Shown: piece after piece, positions 24,613-34,006 of the stretch
Numbering within the stretch: position 1 is the stretch's first letter
Layout: each line of letters opens with the position of its first letter
DNA from: Thysanoteuthis rhombus
Taxonomy: Eukaryota > Mollusca > Cephalopoda > Oegopsida > Thysanoteuthidae
Direction of reading: 5' to 3'
DNA length: 64,000 bases
Assembly: GCA_963457665.1 (NCBI GenBank)
Contig: OY735218.1
Span: 44,082,135-44,146,134, forward strand
Notes under the pieces: model-generated
What the model was told of the DNA's origin: nothing
Databases searched by the model: none
The model's input: only the letters and a program-made list of their open reading frames with translations
Made by a program: the position numbers and the translations under genes

Positions 24613-26900
24613 AATTTTCCGATTAGAATGGGGTAAAAATTAAAGAAGACGTACCTGATTGCTGAAAATGCCACTTTCCGGACAGCAAACTTCTCTGATC
24701 GTATTTGAAGGGTAGAGTCATTGGTCAACCCCAAAACTCACGGAAAAGCCATACGACGCTCCAAGGCTTCGAAGCAGCTGATGTATTCCAACTAACGGGC
24801 CTGAATGGGTGAGTGAAATGCCATCCTTGATCCAAAAATTGGCAGGAAAAATAGAGACAGAGATAACGGGATGTTTTAATGAATCGTGAGTGATCTGATC
24901 AATGAGTTAGTACTTCTTGAGATATATCGTGTCGTTCCTCCGTAGCAGGAGATGCGGACGACGTGGATTCATAAGTCGTATTTAGGCAAGATGCAAGAGA
25001 GGGTACAATGTTAGTTTGAAGGATTAACGTAGCTTGTCTCACGTTCCACTAGTTATTACATTAGGATCACAAAATACCCCGAATAAGTATATCTAAAAAG
25101 ATGGGTCGAGATTGTACAGAAAGCTAAATCCTTCCTTTTTTTTTTTCAACTTCACTTTTTTTTTAAATGGTTGGTGACTGTAAAATTGAATATATTCTCT
25201 CTAGATAAGCATAGCTTTTGACAGGAGTTGTTTGGTTTAGTTAAGCAAAAATTGTGAGGGAAGAAGTGGTAGTACGCAATAAATGTTCGACCTCTCTCAA
25301 GAATTAGATTATTTTCCGTCTTTTATACCCAATGACTCGCTCAAAAAAAAAGGCAACAGAGGGAAAGGCATCATACGATAGATTTTCCCTGGGCAGTGAC
25401 TGGGAGGGGAACTTCCTAACTATAGAACAAGCTAGGAGAACTGGAATAGCAAGTACCAATTAGACAAAGTGGTTAGATCTAGGTTAAAGAGAGTATTCAC
25501 TAGAGCAATTAAAATTTGCGCTAAACTCCGCAAGGAAGAATTGCACTGTTGTCTGGATCAATGTATTTTTATGCTTACACGCCAGATGTGGTCACCCTTC
25601 AAATGTAAGCAGAAATCTGAGCAACTTTCCACAAGCATTTGTAGGAGCTTGGCTTGTACGAGCATGTTTTGTTCCTAGGACACTACTGATAAATTTGAAT
25701 TAGTTGGTTGGAGTAGATTATCAGATTTTGGTTGCCTAGCTATATCACGCACTGGGATTAGTCTCCTATACTGGTACCCGAGCACTGTGGTGCAGGTGAA
25801 TGGAAAATGATCAGAGCCATTCGAGATCTTACAGTTGAGGGACAGGGCGTCAACACCGGTCCAGTTTAGAATGAGCCTAAATACACGATATCAGACTAGA
25901 GAGTATCGTGGAGCCTAGTATAAGATATTTCATTTCAATGACATTTCACGACTTAGAAAGACACCATAGTGGGTCATAATGGTGGTAATCACTTCGGTGA
26001 ACCGAGAAGCTCCTTTCGAAGTGGTTTTAGTTTCTAGTAGTTGATTACTTCGTCACCAACTTGTTGGGTGGACTGAAACACTGGCCCTCATCTATTTCCT
26101 AAATCTCTCACGTCTGGCTCACAGCGCTATACAATGGACAACATCATTAGCTGACCGGAAAATACAGCATATGCCTTCCCAGAAGTCTCCGGCCAAGAAG
26201 AACTTCAACGATAATGTGTTCAGGACAAGTCGATCCATGGGTTATGTTGAGATTCGGCTGTAGTCAATAGCCTGAGAGGGGATAGGCTCCGTCAGGCCAT
26301 CTCACCCTTGACATACCCATGATGTAATAAACCATCTTTTAGGGCGTATCGGATCAGTGGCTGCCCAGTATAACAATGACTGCACTTACTTTCGCATGCC
26401 AGGATGAATACAAATGTATGCTGCTGGTGACCAGTCCAGTGAGATGAGAAAAGAGGGAAAACTGTCATTGGTACATAGACGTAAGAACGCACAGACAACA
26501 GGGAAGGTAAAAGAACTAACACATGAAACAGAGAGATGCCGCTGGGACATTATAGTTACGTTAAGCCACGATTTACTTCAGTTGGAAAGATGACGAACAT
26601 GGAAACGTCGTAAGATTCTGACAACACGAGGAAATCATAGCACGGTTAAGGATTGTAACTTCTTTCAGTCATTATTCAGATATTTCAACATCTAACTACA
26701 ACAACGACAAAGTGAAGGAAAAACAGCTACAGGATATCTTGGGTCAGACACCAAAAAGACATCGTAATAATCCAAAAAGACTTGAACAGGATGCCTATAT
26801 CAACTGGAAAGGCACATGTGGACAGAAATGTAATGCAAGAACCAATATACGATACCAATACGTGATTTTCGCCCGATTCATTTAAGCCAACGTTTTCTCT
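24613..26900. other. Unassigned, about 2.3 kb
   Basis: No convincing gene. Open frames at 25469-25678 (plus) and 26292-26522 (minus) show no known motif. Base composition is closer to 40 percent G+C than the satellite region, so a decayed element is possible, but none was recognised. Confidence 0.4.
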
Positions 26901-26924
26901 TTGCTAATTATTTTCATTTATTTA

Positions 26925-27530
26925 GGACTGTCAAATGAAATACTAATTCAAGCAATTTTGTTGTATGAATTCAAAATGGGGCGTAAAACTGCAGAAACGG
27001 CTTGCAATATCAGCCAGTTTGGTTAAGGGACCATCAATAAACATACAGCTCAACAATTATTCCAAGTATCTAAAGCAGACCCACACAAAACAACTCAAGA
27101 GGTTGCAGAGGAAGTGAAAGTTGACTGTACAGTAGTTGTTCGAAATTTGCACCAAATCGGGAAAACAAATGTGTTTCGCACGAGTATGCTCTGTGCTTGT
27201 TTTGCACAACAAAATTTATCCATTTCTTGATTGCATTTAGACATGTGATAAAAAATCGATCCTGTACAACTATCGACAACGTTTCGCGCAATGTTGAAAC
27301 ACCCAAATACTTCCCCAAACCAAACCTACACCAAAAGAATATAATGGTCACTGTTGGTGGTCGGTGAATTCGTCCACTGGAACTTATTGAATCCTAATGT
27401 AATCACGACAGTGAAGAAGTATTGAAAGACGTAGGCTACGAAACTCTCCCTCATCTAGCATACTCAACAGTCCTCTCTCCGATCGATAACCACTTTTTCA
27501 GGTATTTCGACCACTTCCAATTATTGAGCA
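26925..27530 (+). mobile_element. mariner-family transposase fossil
   Basis: Conceptual plus-strand reading with frame changes gives LLYEFKMGRKTAETACNIS (N-terminal helix-turn-helix, 26950-27010). It continues with DPHKTTQEVAEEVKVDCTVV and VRNLHQIGK (27078-27170). TCDKKSILYNYR near 27240 keeps the first catalytic Asp. The NTSPNQTYTKR region (27305-27340) corresponds to the mariner KxxxPKPNLH block. VGYETLPHLAYSTVLSPIDN at about 27430-27490 keeps the third Asp of the D,D34D triad. The segment that should carry the second catalytic Asp (HDNARPH-type) is deleted near 27420, and stop codons interrupt. It cut and pasted DNA at TA sites when active; this copy is dead. Terminal inverted repeats were not identified. 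Confidence 0.85.
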
Positions 27531-27667
27531 ACATCACTGCTTGGTTTTAGAGAAAAATCCAAGTATCCATGTAAATTATATGCTACCGTAGAATCTTGGA
27601 CATTCTCTACACTGAACATGTCACATGCCCGCCAGAAGTTTCAAGCAAACCATCAGGCCCCATCCTG

Positions 27668-28036
27668 AGTTTATTTATTTGTATCTCCACGACTACAAAT
27701 ATGACACAAGGTCGGATTAAGATGGGGTCCCACACGTTCGAGAACGTGCAAGCAGAGTGAGCGACCTGATTCCTTGCGCATGATTTCGCAAGGAGGTCGG
27801 GACAAGCTGGACTAGGTCGACAGGGCGAATCCTGTTGTTCAAGATTCCCTAACTCTCGACGTGCGTTTGCACGGAGTCATTAGGGCATGCTTAACATGGT
27901 TCAGAGGACGAATCCTGTTGATGCTCTCAGGATGATCCTGAGCATGCTGGTCAGTGCTTCCGGGATGGGGACAATCCCGGACATTGATCAACTTCTCAGC
28001 CCGAGGGCGTCAAAGAACAGATACTACACTTTGATC
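27668..28036 (-). repeat. U2-headed unit d, downstream of the Tx1 LINE
   Basis: On the minus strand this starts with a U2 snRNA fragment (28036-28013: GATCAAAGTGTAGTATCTGT then TCTT). It then follows the same body as the 399-bp units at 33168-34345: CGGGCTGAGAAGT, GGGATTGTCCCCATCCCGG, GACCAGCATGCTCAGG, ACCATG, AGCATGCCCTAATGACTCCG, ACGTGTGGGACCCCA, GACCTTGTGTCA and GTCGTGG. It ends in AATAAATAAA. It is more diverged than units a and b and has a shortened U2 head. It directly follows the 3' end of the LINE and separates it from the mariner flank. Confidence 0.85.
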
Positions 28037-28526
28037 TACCGATTCATTGAGTTTCTATCTATAGAAAATACAAAAACTTGCGCACTGGGGCCGAATTGAA
28101 GGGTTTGGTCTTTGTTGACTATCTTACTCTTAACTCGATTCTTTCGTGACCCATTCACACATATGATATCCAGACACCACAAAATTCATTCATCCTTCCA
28201 ATCCTATCATTCACCAAAATACTCCATTTACTTTGATGATTTGATCTATTCCTACATGATTGTCCCTTATATACAAATTATGATGATGTTCTTGGGATTG
28301 GGGAAAAATTGTATGCAAAACTAAATAAAATCCGATGGGCCTGGGTTAGTATGGGTCCCTCCCTACCCTTGCTATTGGGAAGATCGCCAACTGTTTTCTT
28401 TTACTTTCACAGAAACAAGCTGGTCAATATCTATGATATGATTTGAGGGGGGAAAATACGGGGGTCCTATGTAACTAAAGTTGAGTTTTATGGTACATTC
28501 ATTCTTCTAGCTAGGAGTTCTCTACC
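28037..28526 (-). other. 3' UTR of the Tx1 LINE
   Basis: About 490 bp between the ORF2 stop and the U2 fragment at 28036. It is AT-rich and non-coding in the sense direction. It ends ...AATGAATCGG, then TAGATCAAAGTG of the U2-like sequence. It shows no similarity that I can see to the 3' part of the U2-headed units. Confidence 0.6.
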
Positions 28527-28989
28527 TTAACTGGGGTGGGTTCCCGAACAAGAATCTGGACTGTCTGTGCCATGTATCGATGGTGGGAAGAAAAACTCCC
28601 ATCTGGCGCCTTTCCACACAACCAAGCTTGCTGCTTTCACCCATTTTTCGTTGAATTCTATGCGATGTAATCTTTTTCGATCACATCTAATTTTCACCTT
28701 CAATTGATGTTTGAAGAAGTCAATCAGATTCTGATGCGAAAAAGACACGTTCTCATAGAACTCCTTCTGACGCGTCGTCCATATCACCATTCTTGCTATT
28801 GCCAGTATCGTGTGAAACACCATTCGTCTCACCCCGGGCCATGGAGGCGAAACGCTGTCGCATACATAGGCAACATCTAGCAGGATTTTCTGATCTGTGT
28901 TGAGGCGAGCCGTCACCTCATTGACGTAGCTCCAGAGCGGGCGAACTTTGTCACAGTTGAAGAAGGTGTGCTTGTCCGTTTCTTCAATT
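28527..28989 (-). pseudogene. C-terminal tail of Tx1 LINE ORF2
   Basis: This is the end of the protein after the zinc-knuckle stop. It begins KHTFFNCDKVRPLWSYVNEV (28965-28915), continues with LNTDQKILLDVAYV, PPWPGVRRMVFHTILAIARM and WTTRQKEFYEN, and ends at a stop at 28527. The region between RT and this tail (29297-28989) is an intact frame with WCWAPGVEYLNN and FSLTWRLVWNALPL. Confidence 0.8.
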
Positions 28990-29396
28990 CAACTGTTGCA
29001 TCGGGGACAATCGGGCATGTCCGCCGAGCCCACTCTGAAAGCTGAGTCGTTAAGGGGTAGCGCATTCCAGACAAGTCGCCAGGTGAGAGAAAACTCAGAG
29101 TTGTTGAGGTACTCTACACCTGGCGCCCAACACCACAGGGAGCGGAGCTCCTCTCCCGACATACAAAGCCTCTCTCCGAGCGGATCATCCGTGGCACCTT
29201 CCACTAATATCCGATATAGTATCTTTCTAGGCTGTGAAAGGTCACTGGACCGAGGAAGCTTGCTCAATGCCCGCCGGCATTCACTGAGGAACAGCACTTC
29301 ACCCCTAGGCCAACGACGGCTCTCGGCTTCGGGGTTGAGCTCGAGGTTAGGGAAAGCATCCCTAATCCCATGCAGGTTCCTCCGTCAAGGTTCTGT

Positions 29397-30231
29397 TCAG
29401 GAATGCCAACCTTTCCGCATACTGGTGGCTCTCCAAATGTGGCATTCCCAAACCCCCATTACGTCTGTCCAGCGGAAGGAGCCTGGGAGGGATATGAGCC
29501 TTCTCCAGGCACCTAACTGCAGGCCGCTTGACTTGCTGCGGTTAATCTTGGCCCCCATTACCTGTTCGTATCGTACTATCGCCTTCAGTGCCGCTCTTAT
29601 GTCCTGCTTACAGGACACAAAGATGGTCACGTCATCGGCGTACGCAGATACCCTAGCTCGAGCTCTGCCAGGGAGTTCTATTCCGCGTAGGGCCGGGCGT
29701 ACCGCCTCATCCCTTAGCCTGCAGAGCGACATTGGACAACCCTGTCTAACCGAGCGCAAGACTGCGAATGGCTCCGACCGCTTTTCATTGACTTGCACCA
29801 CTGCTCTATGCGAGCGGTACAAGAGGTTTATCCACTTGTAGAAATCCGATTCGAATCCGGTGGTTTGCATCACTGTTGCCAAAAACTGATGGTCCACCCT
29901 ATCAAACGCCTTGGACTGACATCCTCAAGTATAGTTCATAGGGCAGGCCATCCAGTCCCGGCGACTTGTTCTTGCCAACCTGTTTCAGTGCAGCAGTGAT
30001 CCGCCCCTCACAGCTAGCTGCTTCAGCAGCACCGAGGCGGGGAAAGTCAGCCAAATAGCTACGGAACTCCTGTTCACACAGGCCAGCTTTCTTGGTGAAG
30101 CGGTTCTGGAGGTGTTCCCGGAAGCCCTCGCATATGTCTCTTGTCGACTGCAGGGTCCTCCCTTGACACTGCGAATGTTTATCGGCCAATCGACGCATCT
30201 CTTCCTTACGCAAGTCTGCGTCTAGCTTCAC
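29397..30231 (-). pseudogene. RT domain of Tx1 LINE ORF2 with internal deletions
   Basis: Two frames make up the domain. The upstream frame (30231-29905) ends in SPGLDGLPYELYLRM. The downstream frame (29897-29397) opens at VDHQFLATVMQTTGF, with the KAFDR codons just before it in the same frame. Between them the RT fingers that normally separate the GLPYE and KAFDR motifs are missing. Within the second frame RQGCPMS is followed at once by LCRLRDEA, so the usual helix after the PxS motif is also shortened. YADD and the GAKINRSKSSGL thumb motif are intact. Confidence 0.85.
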
Positions 30232-31303
30232 AGCTTCGTTGAATAACCTAGCCTTAACTATCTGACCCTGATAGCGCTCGCTAACCGATTGCTACAGGTC
30301 TCTCTTAACTAGTTCTATACTTAGGGTATCCCCCCCTCTGCCACCGCCCGGTCTAATTTCTCCTCTAGTAACGCTTTTGTCTTAGCCTTATCTAGCACGA
30401 GTCGTTGGCTATATTTTTACAGTAAGCGTTCTAATCTTATTTTTCAGGTTAGACCACAACTTATTTCCCGTAACTGCCCCCACTAGTTCCCACTGTATTA
30501 ACCTCTCTAGCTGTTCCCGGAAGTCCTCTCTCTCCAGTAAGGAGGAATTGAACTTCCAGTAACTAGCTAGACTAGGCCTATCATTTAATCGCATCCGAGC
30601 CATCACCAATTTATGGTCGGAATGCCCTAGCCAGTGAAACGTGGGGCAGGTTAGAAAATCTATGTCGACTCTCCTTACTAATATTCTATCCAGGTAAGTT
30701 TTGTCCTGTATAGAAGCTGCACTATGAGTCCACGTCCACATCTCCCTCCTCGGGTGATCTATACGATATCTATCGACCAGTTCGTATTCGGCGATTAGGT
30801 CGATTAGACTGCGCTCACACCATGCCTGTCCGCTAGCTCCCCTCCCTCCCTTATCTATCTTGGGGTCAAGGATGGAATTCCAATCCCCCATTAAAACTAG
30901 CCGCTTCAGGTCCGTCAGGAAAGGCCCCATCTGTCGAAACAGGGAACGCCTCTCTCCAACACTGTTGGGCGCATAAACTACGACAACCCTGAATTTGCAA
31001 CTGTTCACGGCAACATCGGCCACGATCAACCTACCGGCTGCGCCAGCGTAAACAAAATCAACTTTCACGCCGAAGGAACGTTTTACCAGCAAGGATACAC
31101 CTCTGGCATTGCGATCACCGTATGCTGAATAGACGACATAATCGTTAGCCAGCACATGCTCATCGGCAGAGCAAACAAAAAGTCTCCTGTATTGTTGCCA
31201 CATCCACTCTGAGGAGTAAGAGGTCCTGAAGCACATGCACTGCATGACTCCAATCCCTCATACCCCTCACAATCAGACTTGCCAGATCAAGAGCCATCTT
31301 CAC

Positions 31304-33060
31304 TTACCTTGTAATGTCACACACAGTCCGAAAGATCTCCGGGCGGAGAACGCCGACGGTTTGTCCTAAGCTTCCAGAGCCCAGCTCAAACGTAATCCGT
31401 CCGTCTGTGACAATTCCACCGACGTCTGAAGGGAATGTTAGCTTTAAAGCCCTATATAAGGAGGGGTGAACATAAGCCGTGACCCTCCCAACATTTATTG
31501 TTCGTTTTTTAAGAGTTTCGTGCTCCCAGTCAACCAACCTCATGCCTGGTATTACTTTTTGTGCGGCCGCTATCATGCCCCATACTTTGTAGTGGCGACC
31601 GCTCACATACTGGATGAAGGTGATCAGCATGGGAGCCTCCTTAAAATTTCTTGGGTCTTCGACCTCTTTTTCCTCCGCCTTTACTTGCTTCAGCAGAGTT
31701 CGTATGGATATTTTCAGGTGGCTCGGCAGATCCCTTTCGTAAGTAGTCCTGCCCACCCAGCATATCCCCTCCCCTTCCTGAAATGGTAGAGGCTTATACT
31801 TTCGGTGCCAGTTACTACTTCCTTTCTGCGTCCGCGTTTCATCACTTGGCTCCAGCCCTCCTCGTTCGCCGGACTCCCTGCGGCTGGAGAAGTCACCACG
31901 TTAAGGCTGAGGCTGGGCTTGACTACTGCTGCTGCGGCTGCCTTCAGGGAGTTCTTGGGGCATACTCTGGCTATATGCCCCTGTTGTCGGCAACTTCAGC
32001 AGTGTGGTCTTCTGCTTTCCACCACCACTGTTAGCTGCCGATTTCTCACCACCAGCACGTCCGGAATGCCGTCAAAATTCTCTTTGTTTATGGAGACCAT
32101 CACCGTATAGTCTCCGGTGCGGACTCCATACCTCGCCATACCTGGGGACACAAACTCGACGTCCCTGAACGCGCTGAAGAACGCCCCGATGTGTTCGCCT
32201 GAGATATCTAACGGGACGTTGAACACTGTTACCTTTGTTCTGCATCTCCCAAGATACTCGGATTGCAGCCTCGGCGTCTTAGTTTTGAGTTCCGCAGACG
32301 CTAGTCTCGCTGCCTCTTCTTTGGTTGGCAGCAAGACATCCCAAGTAGCAAAACTCCTCCGGCACATGTATTGTTTTGGAATCGCATTGCTCTTCAGCGC
32401 CTCCTCAAATATTTCCCTGGTTACGCTCACCAGCCTTCGACTGACTACATTAGAGGGACAGGGTTCTAGGCTGAAGAGCGTTCCACGTCTCTGGCACCGT
32501 TTTTAGTTCATTCCCCTCGATGAACTCTTGATACCTTTCTTTAGCCACCCTGTAGTCCTTCGTTGAACTTGTAGGTTTGGGCGACCCCCATCGCAGGTTT
32601 TCTTTCGCTGCGTGTTCTATGACTTGCGCACTGGTCTCCAATTCAGGGAGGGCGGGCCAGTCATCTATAGCGTTAGACAGTCTCCTGTCTGCGCTAGTTT
32701 TTCCTTTGGTGAACTGGTCCAAAGCATCAGGCTGGTCTATGCTCTGGCATTGGTCCTCTTGGGGTCTGGTAATCTTGGTCGCCTTGGCTAGCTCTGGGGC
32801 AAGAGATCGGCTAATACCTGTGCTTTGGCTTAGACCAAGCTGGGGGTTGGTCACCTTAGCTGGCTCCGGGGTATTAAGACTGAAGCCCTGCAGTTGGCCA
32901 CTCGGACAGCTGGCCAGCGCCACATCTTTGGGGTTGATCGTCTTGGACCGGAACGTTCAATGCCTGTTCTTCGGCCGAGACCAACGCAGGGGTTGGTCAC
33001 CGTGGCTGGCTCCGGGGCATTGATATTGTCCATCTGCCTTCTGGTCTCCGCAACGTCAGT
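31304..33060 (-). pseudogene. ORF1 (RNA-binding protein) of the Tx1 LINE, broken
   Basis: Reading on the minus strand, the N-terminal part (33060-32450) is Pro/Ser/Thr-rich. It has at least two copies of a motif of the form EPAxVTNPxxGLxxxTGIxR about 50 residues apart (MDNINAPEPATVTNP; NTPEPAKVTNP) and a weaker third copy. A central frame (32430-31996) contains an RRM-like stretch (TKVTVFNVPLDISGEHIGAF) leading into a CCHC zinc knuckle. The knuckle reads C-stop-SCRQQGHIARVC: codon TGA at 31998-31996 replaces the residue after the first Cys, probably TGG (Trp). Downstream come SLNVVTSPAAGS and EGWSQVMKRGRRK. After a frameshift near 31750 a basic C-terminal domain (31756-31304) runs up to ORF2. 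ORF1 proteins of LINEs bind the element RNA. Confidence 0.8.
31996..31998 (-). other. Premature stop inside the ORF1 CCHC zinc knuckle
   Basis: The TGA codon sits between the first two Cys of an otherwise perfect C-x2-C-x4-H-x4-C knuckle (C..CRQQGHIARVC). The frame is open on both sides, which implies a single point change rather than gradual decay. Confidence 0.85.
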
Positions 33061-33139
33061 TGAAACACTCGACCTTCACTTCCAAATCTCCAGGGACTTC
33101 ATGGACTTAGGAGACTGTAGCTGAGCGAAATGAATACAA

Positions 33140-33208
33140 CGTTTTCCGTATCAGATGAAAGGCTGATAAGAACAGATACTACACTTTGATTTTAGCCAAG
33201 AGGCCGAT
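33140..33208 (-). pseudogene. U2 snRNA 5' fragment (nt ~9-68) at the LINE 5' end
   Basis: The minus strand reads TCGGCCTCTTGGCTAAAATC, then AAAGTGTAGTATCTGTTCTT, then ATCAG-CCTTTC-ATCTGATACG. This corresponds to U2 snRNA from stem-loop I through the branch-point recognition sequence (GTAGTA) and stem-loop IIa. It differs from the general metazoan U2 at a few positions, and the loop of stem IIa is altered. U2 sequence stops after GATACGG and the LINE 5' region follows. There is no U2 promoter, no Sm site and no 3' part, so this is a fragment and not a gene. Confidence 0.88.
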
Positions 33209-33566
33209 CTATTTATTCGCATCCCCACGACTAGGAATTTGACACAAGGTCGAGATTAAGCTGGGGTCCCACACGTCCGAAAACGTGCAGGTAGAGTTTG
33301 CTTCCCGACTCCATGCGCATGATTTAGCACGAAATCGGATCAAGCTGGACTTTGTTTTCAAGGCTCCCTAACTTCTCGGCGTGCTATGGCACGGAGTCAT
33401 TAGGGCATGCTTGACATGGTTGCAGGACGAATCCTGCCTTTGCTCTCAGGACAAGCCTGAGCATGCTGGTCTTTGGTTCCGGGATGGGGACAATCCTGGA
33501 CCGTGATCGACTTCTCAGCCCGAAGGCCGACAGAGGGCCGATCGTCTTCTCCACCCAAAAGCGGAG
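33168..33566 (-). repeat. U2-headed tandem unit a
   Basis: This is one 399-bp period. The body (minus strand from 33566) begins CTCCGCTTTTGGGTGGAG (a hairpin). It runs through GACGATCGGCC, a second U2-like TCGGCCTTCGGGCTGAGAAG, ATTGTCCCCATCCCGG and further short self-complementary pairs. It ends GATGCGAATAAATAG at the next U2 head (33208-33168). It is essentially identical to unit b, including the 75-codon open frame 33627-33400, which crosses the U2 head and is not a gene. Confidence 0.9.
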
Positions 33567-33607
33567 AAGAACAGATACTACACTTTGATTTTAGCCAAGA
33601 GGCCGAT
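33567..33607 (-). pseudogene. U2 snRNA 5' fragment heading unit a
   Basis: 41 bases corresponding to U2 nt about 8-47. They include the branch-point pairing sequence GTAGTA and stop at GTTCTT, after which unit-specific sequence begins rather than U2 stem-loop IIa. Confidence 0.88.
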
Positions 33608-33965
33608 CTATTTATTCGCATCCCCACGACTAGGAATTTGACACAAGGTCGAGATTAAGCTGGGGTCCCACACGTCCGAAAACGTGCAGGTAGAGTTTGC
33701 TTCCCGACTCCATGCGCATGATTTAGCACGAAATCGGATCAAGCTGGACTTTGTTTTCAAGGCTCCCTAACTTCTCGGCGTGCTATGGCACGGAGTCATT
33801 AGGGCATGCTTGACATGGTTGCAGGACGAATCCTGCCTTTGCTCTCAGGACAAGCCTGAGCATGCTGGTCTTTGGTTCCGGGATGGGGACAATCCTGGAC
33901 CGTGATCGACTTCTCAGCCCGAAGGCCGACAGAGGGCCGATCGTCTTCTCCACCCAAAAGCGGAG
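33567..33965 (-). repeat. U2-headed tandem unit b
   Basis: Identical by eye to unit a over the whole 399-bp period. It has the same U2 head (33607-33567), the same body hairpins and the same AATAAATA end. Identity between neighbours in an otherwise heavily mutated region indicates very recent tandem duplication or conversion. Confidence 0.9.
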
Positions 33966-34006
33966 AAGAACAGATACTACACTTTGATTTTAGCCAAGAG
34001 GCCGAT
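33966..34006 (-). pseudogene. U2 snRNA 5' fragment heading unit b
   Basis: Same 41-base U2 fragment as at 33567-33607, identical in sequence and in its junctions on both sides. Confidence 0.88.

Larger units (their letters stand above)
28527..31294 (-). pseudogene. ORF2 (endonuclease-reverse transcriptase) of the Tx1 LINE, broken
   Basis: The start is the ATG at 31294 (MALDLASLIVRGM). The APE-type endonuclease (31290-30500) keeps its landmarks: VATIQET (catalytic Glu), VVVYAPN, LMGDWNSILD, YLDRILV and LGHSDHKLV. A 2-base loss or 1-base gain just after IQET (about 31177-31182) shifts frame. The linker at about 30410-30235 has another shift. RT begins near 30230 (NKSPGLDGLPYELY). It then jumps at about 29918 straight into KAFDRVDHQFL, losing the segment in between. 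It continues with RQGCPMS, a second small deletion, and AYADDVTIFVS (catalytic Asp pair intact). The C-terminal zinc motif (CPRCN-stop-IEETDKHTFFNC, near 28990-28960) contains a stop, and the frame then ends at 28527. The protein would nick target DNA and reverse-transcribe the LINE RNA. Confidence 0.87.
28037..33167 (-). mobile_element. Tx1-clade (U2-associated) LINE, nearly full length, inactive
   Basis: A 5.1-kb non-LTR element reads on the minus strand: a short 5' region, ORF1 (about 33060-31304), ORF2 (31294-28527) and a 3' UTR of about 490 bp. Its ORF2 has the Tx1-type APE endonuclease and an RT with YADD. U2 snRNA sequence flanks both ends: nt about 9-68 of U2 precede the 5' end (33208-33140), and a 24-nt U2 piece follows the 3' end (28036-28013). 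From established knowledge, Tx1-clade elements include site-specific families, among them one (Keno) that inserts in U2 snRNA genes. Here the U2 flank is seen directly, and the assignment to a U2-targeting lineage is inference. Its G+C content is well above that of the surroundings. Frameshifts, stops and two RT deletions make it inactive. Confidence 0.87.

Noticed and set aside
28948-29841. 297-codon plus-strand open frame
   Set aside because: It lies antisense to the RT and C-terminal regions of the Tx1 LINE, whose minus-strand motifs (YADD, RQGCPMS, zinc motif) explain the sequence. The plus reading has no family features.
33140-33208. A genuine U2 snRNA gene
   Set aside because: Only nt ~9-68 are present. 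The Sm site, stem-loops III and IV, and upstream snRNA promoter elements are absent, and LINE or unit sequence replaces them.
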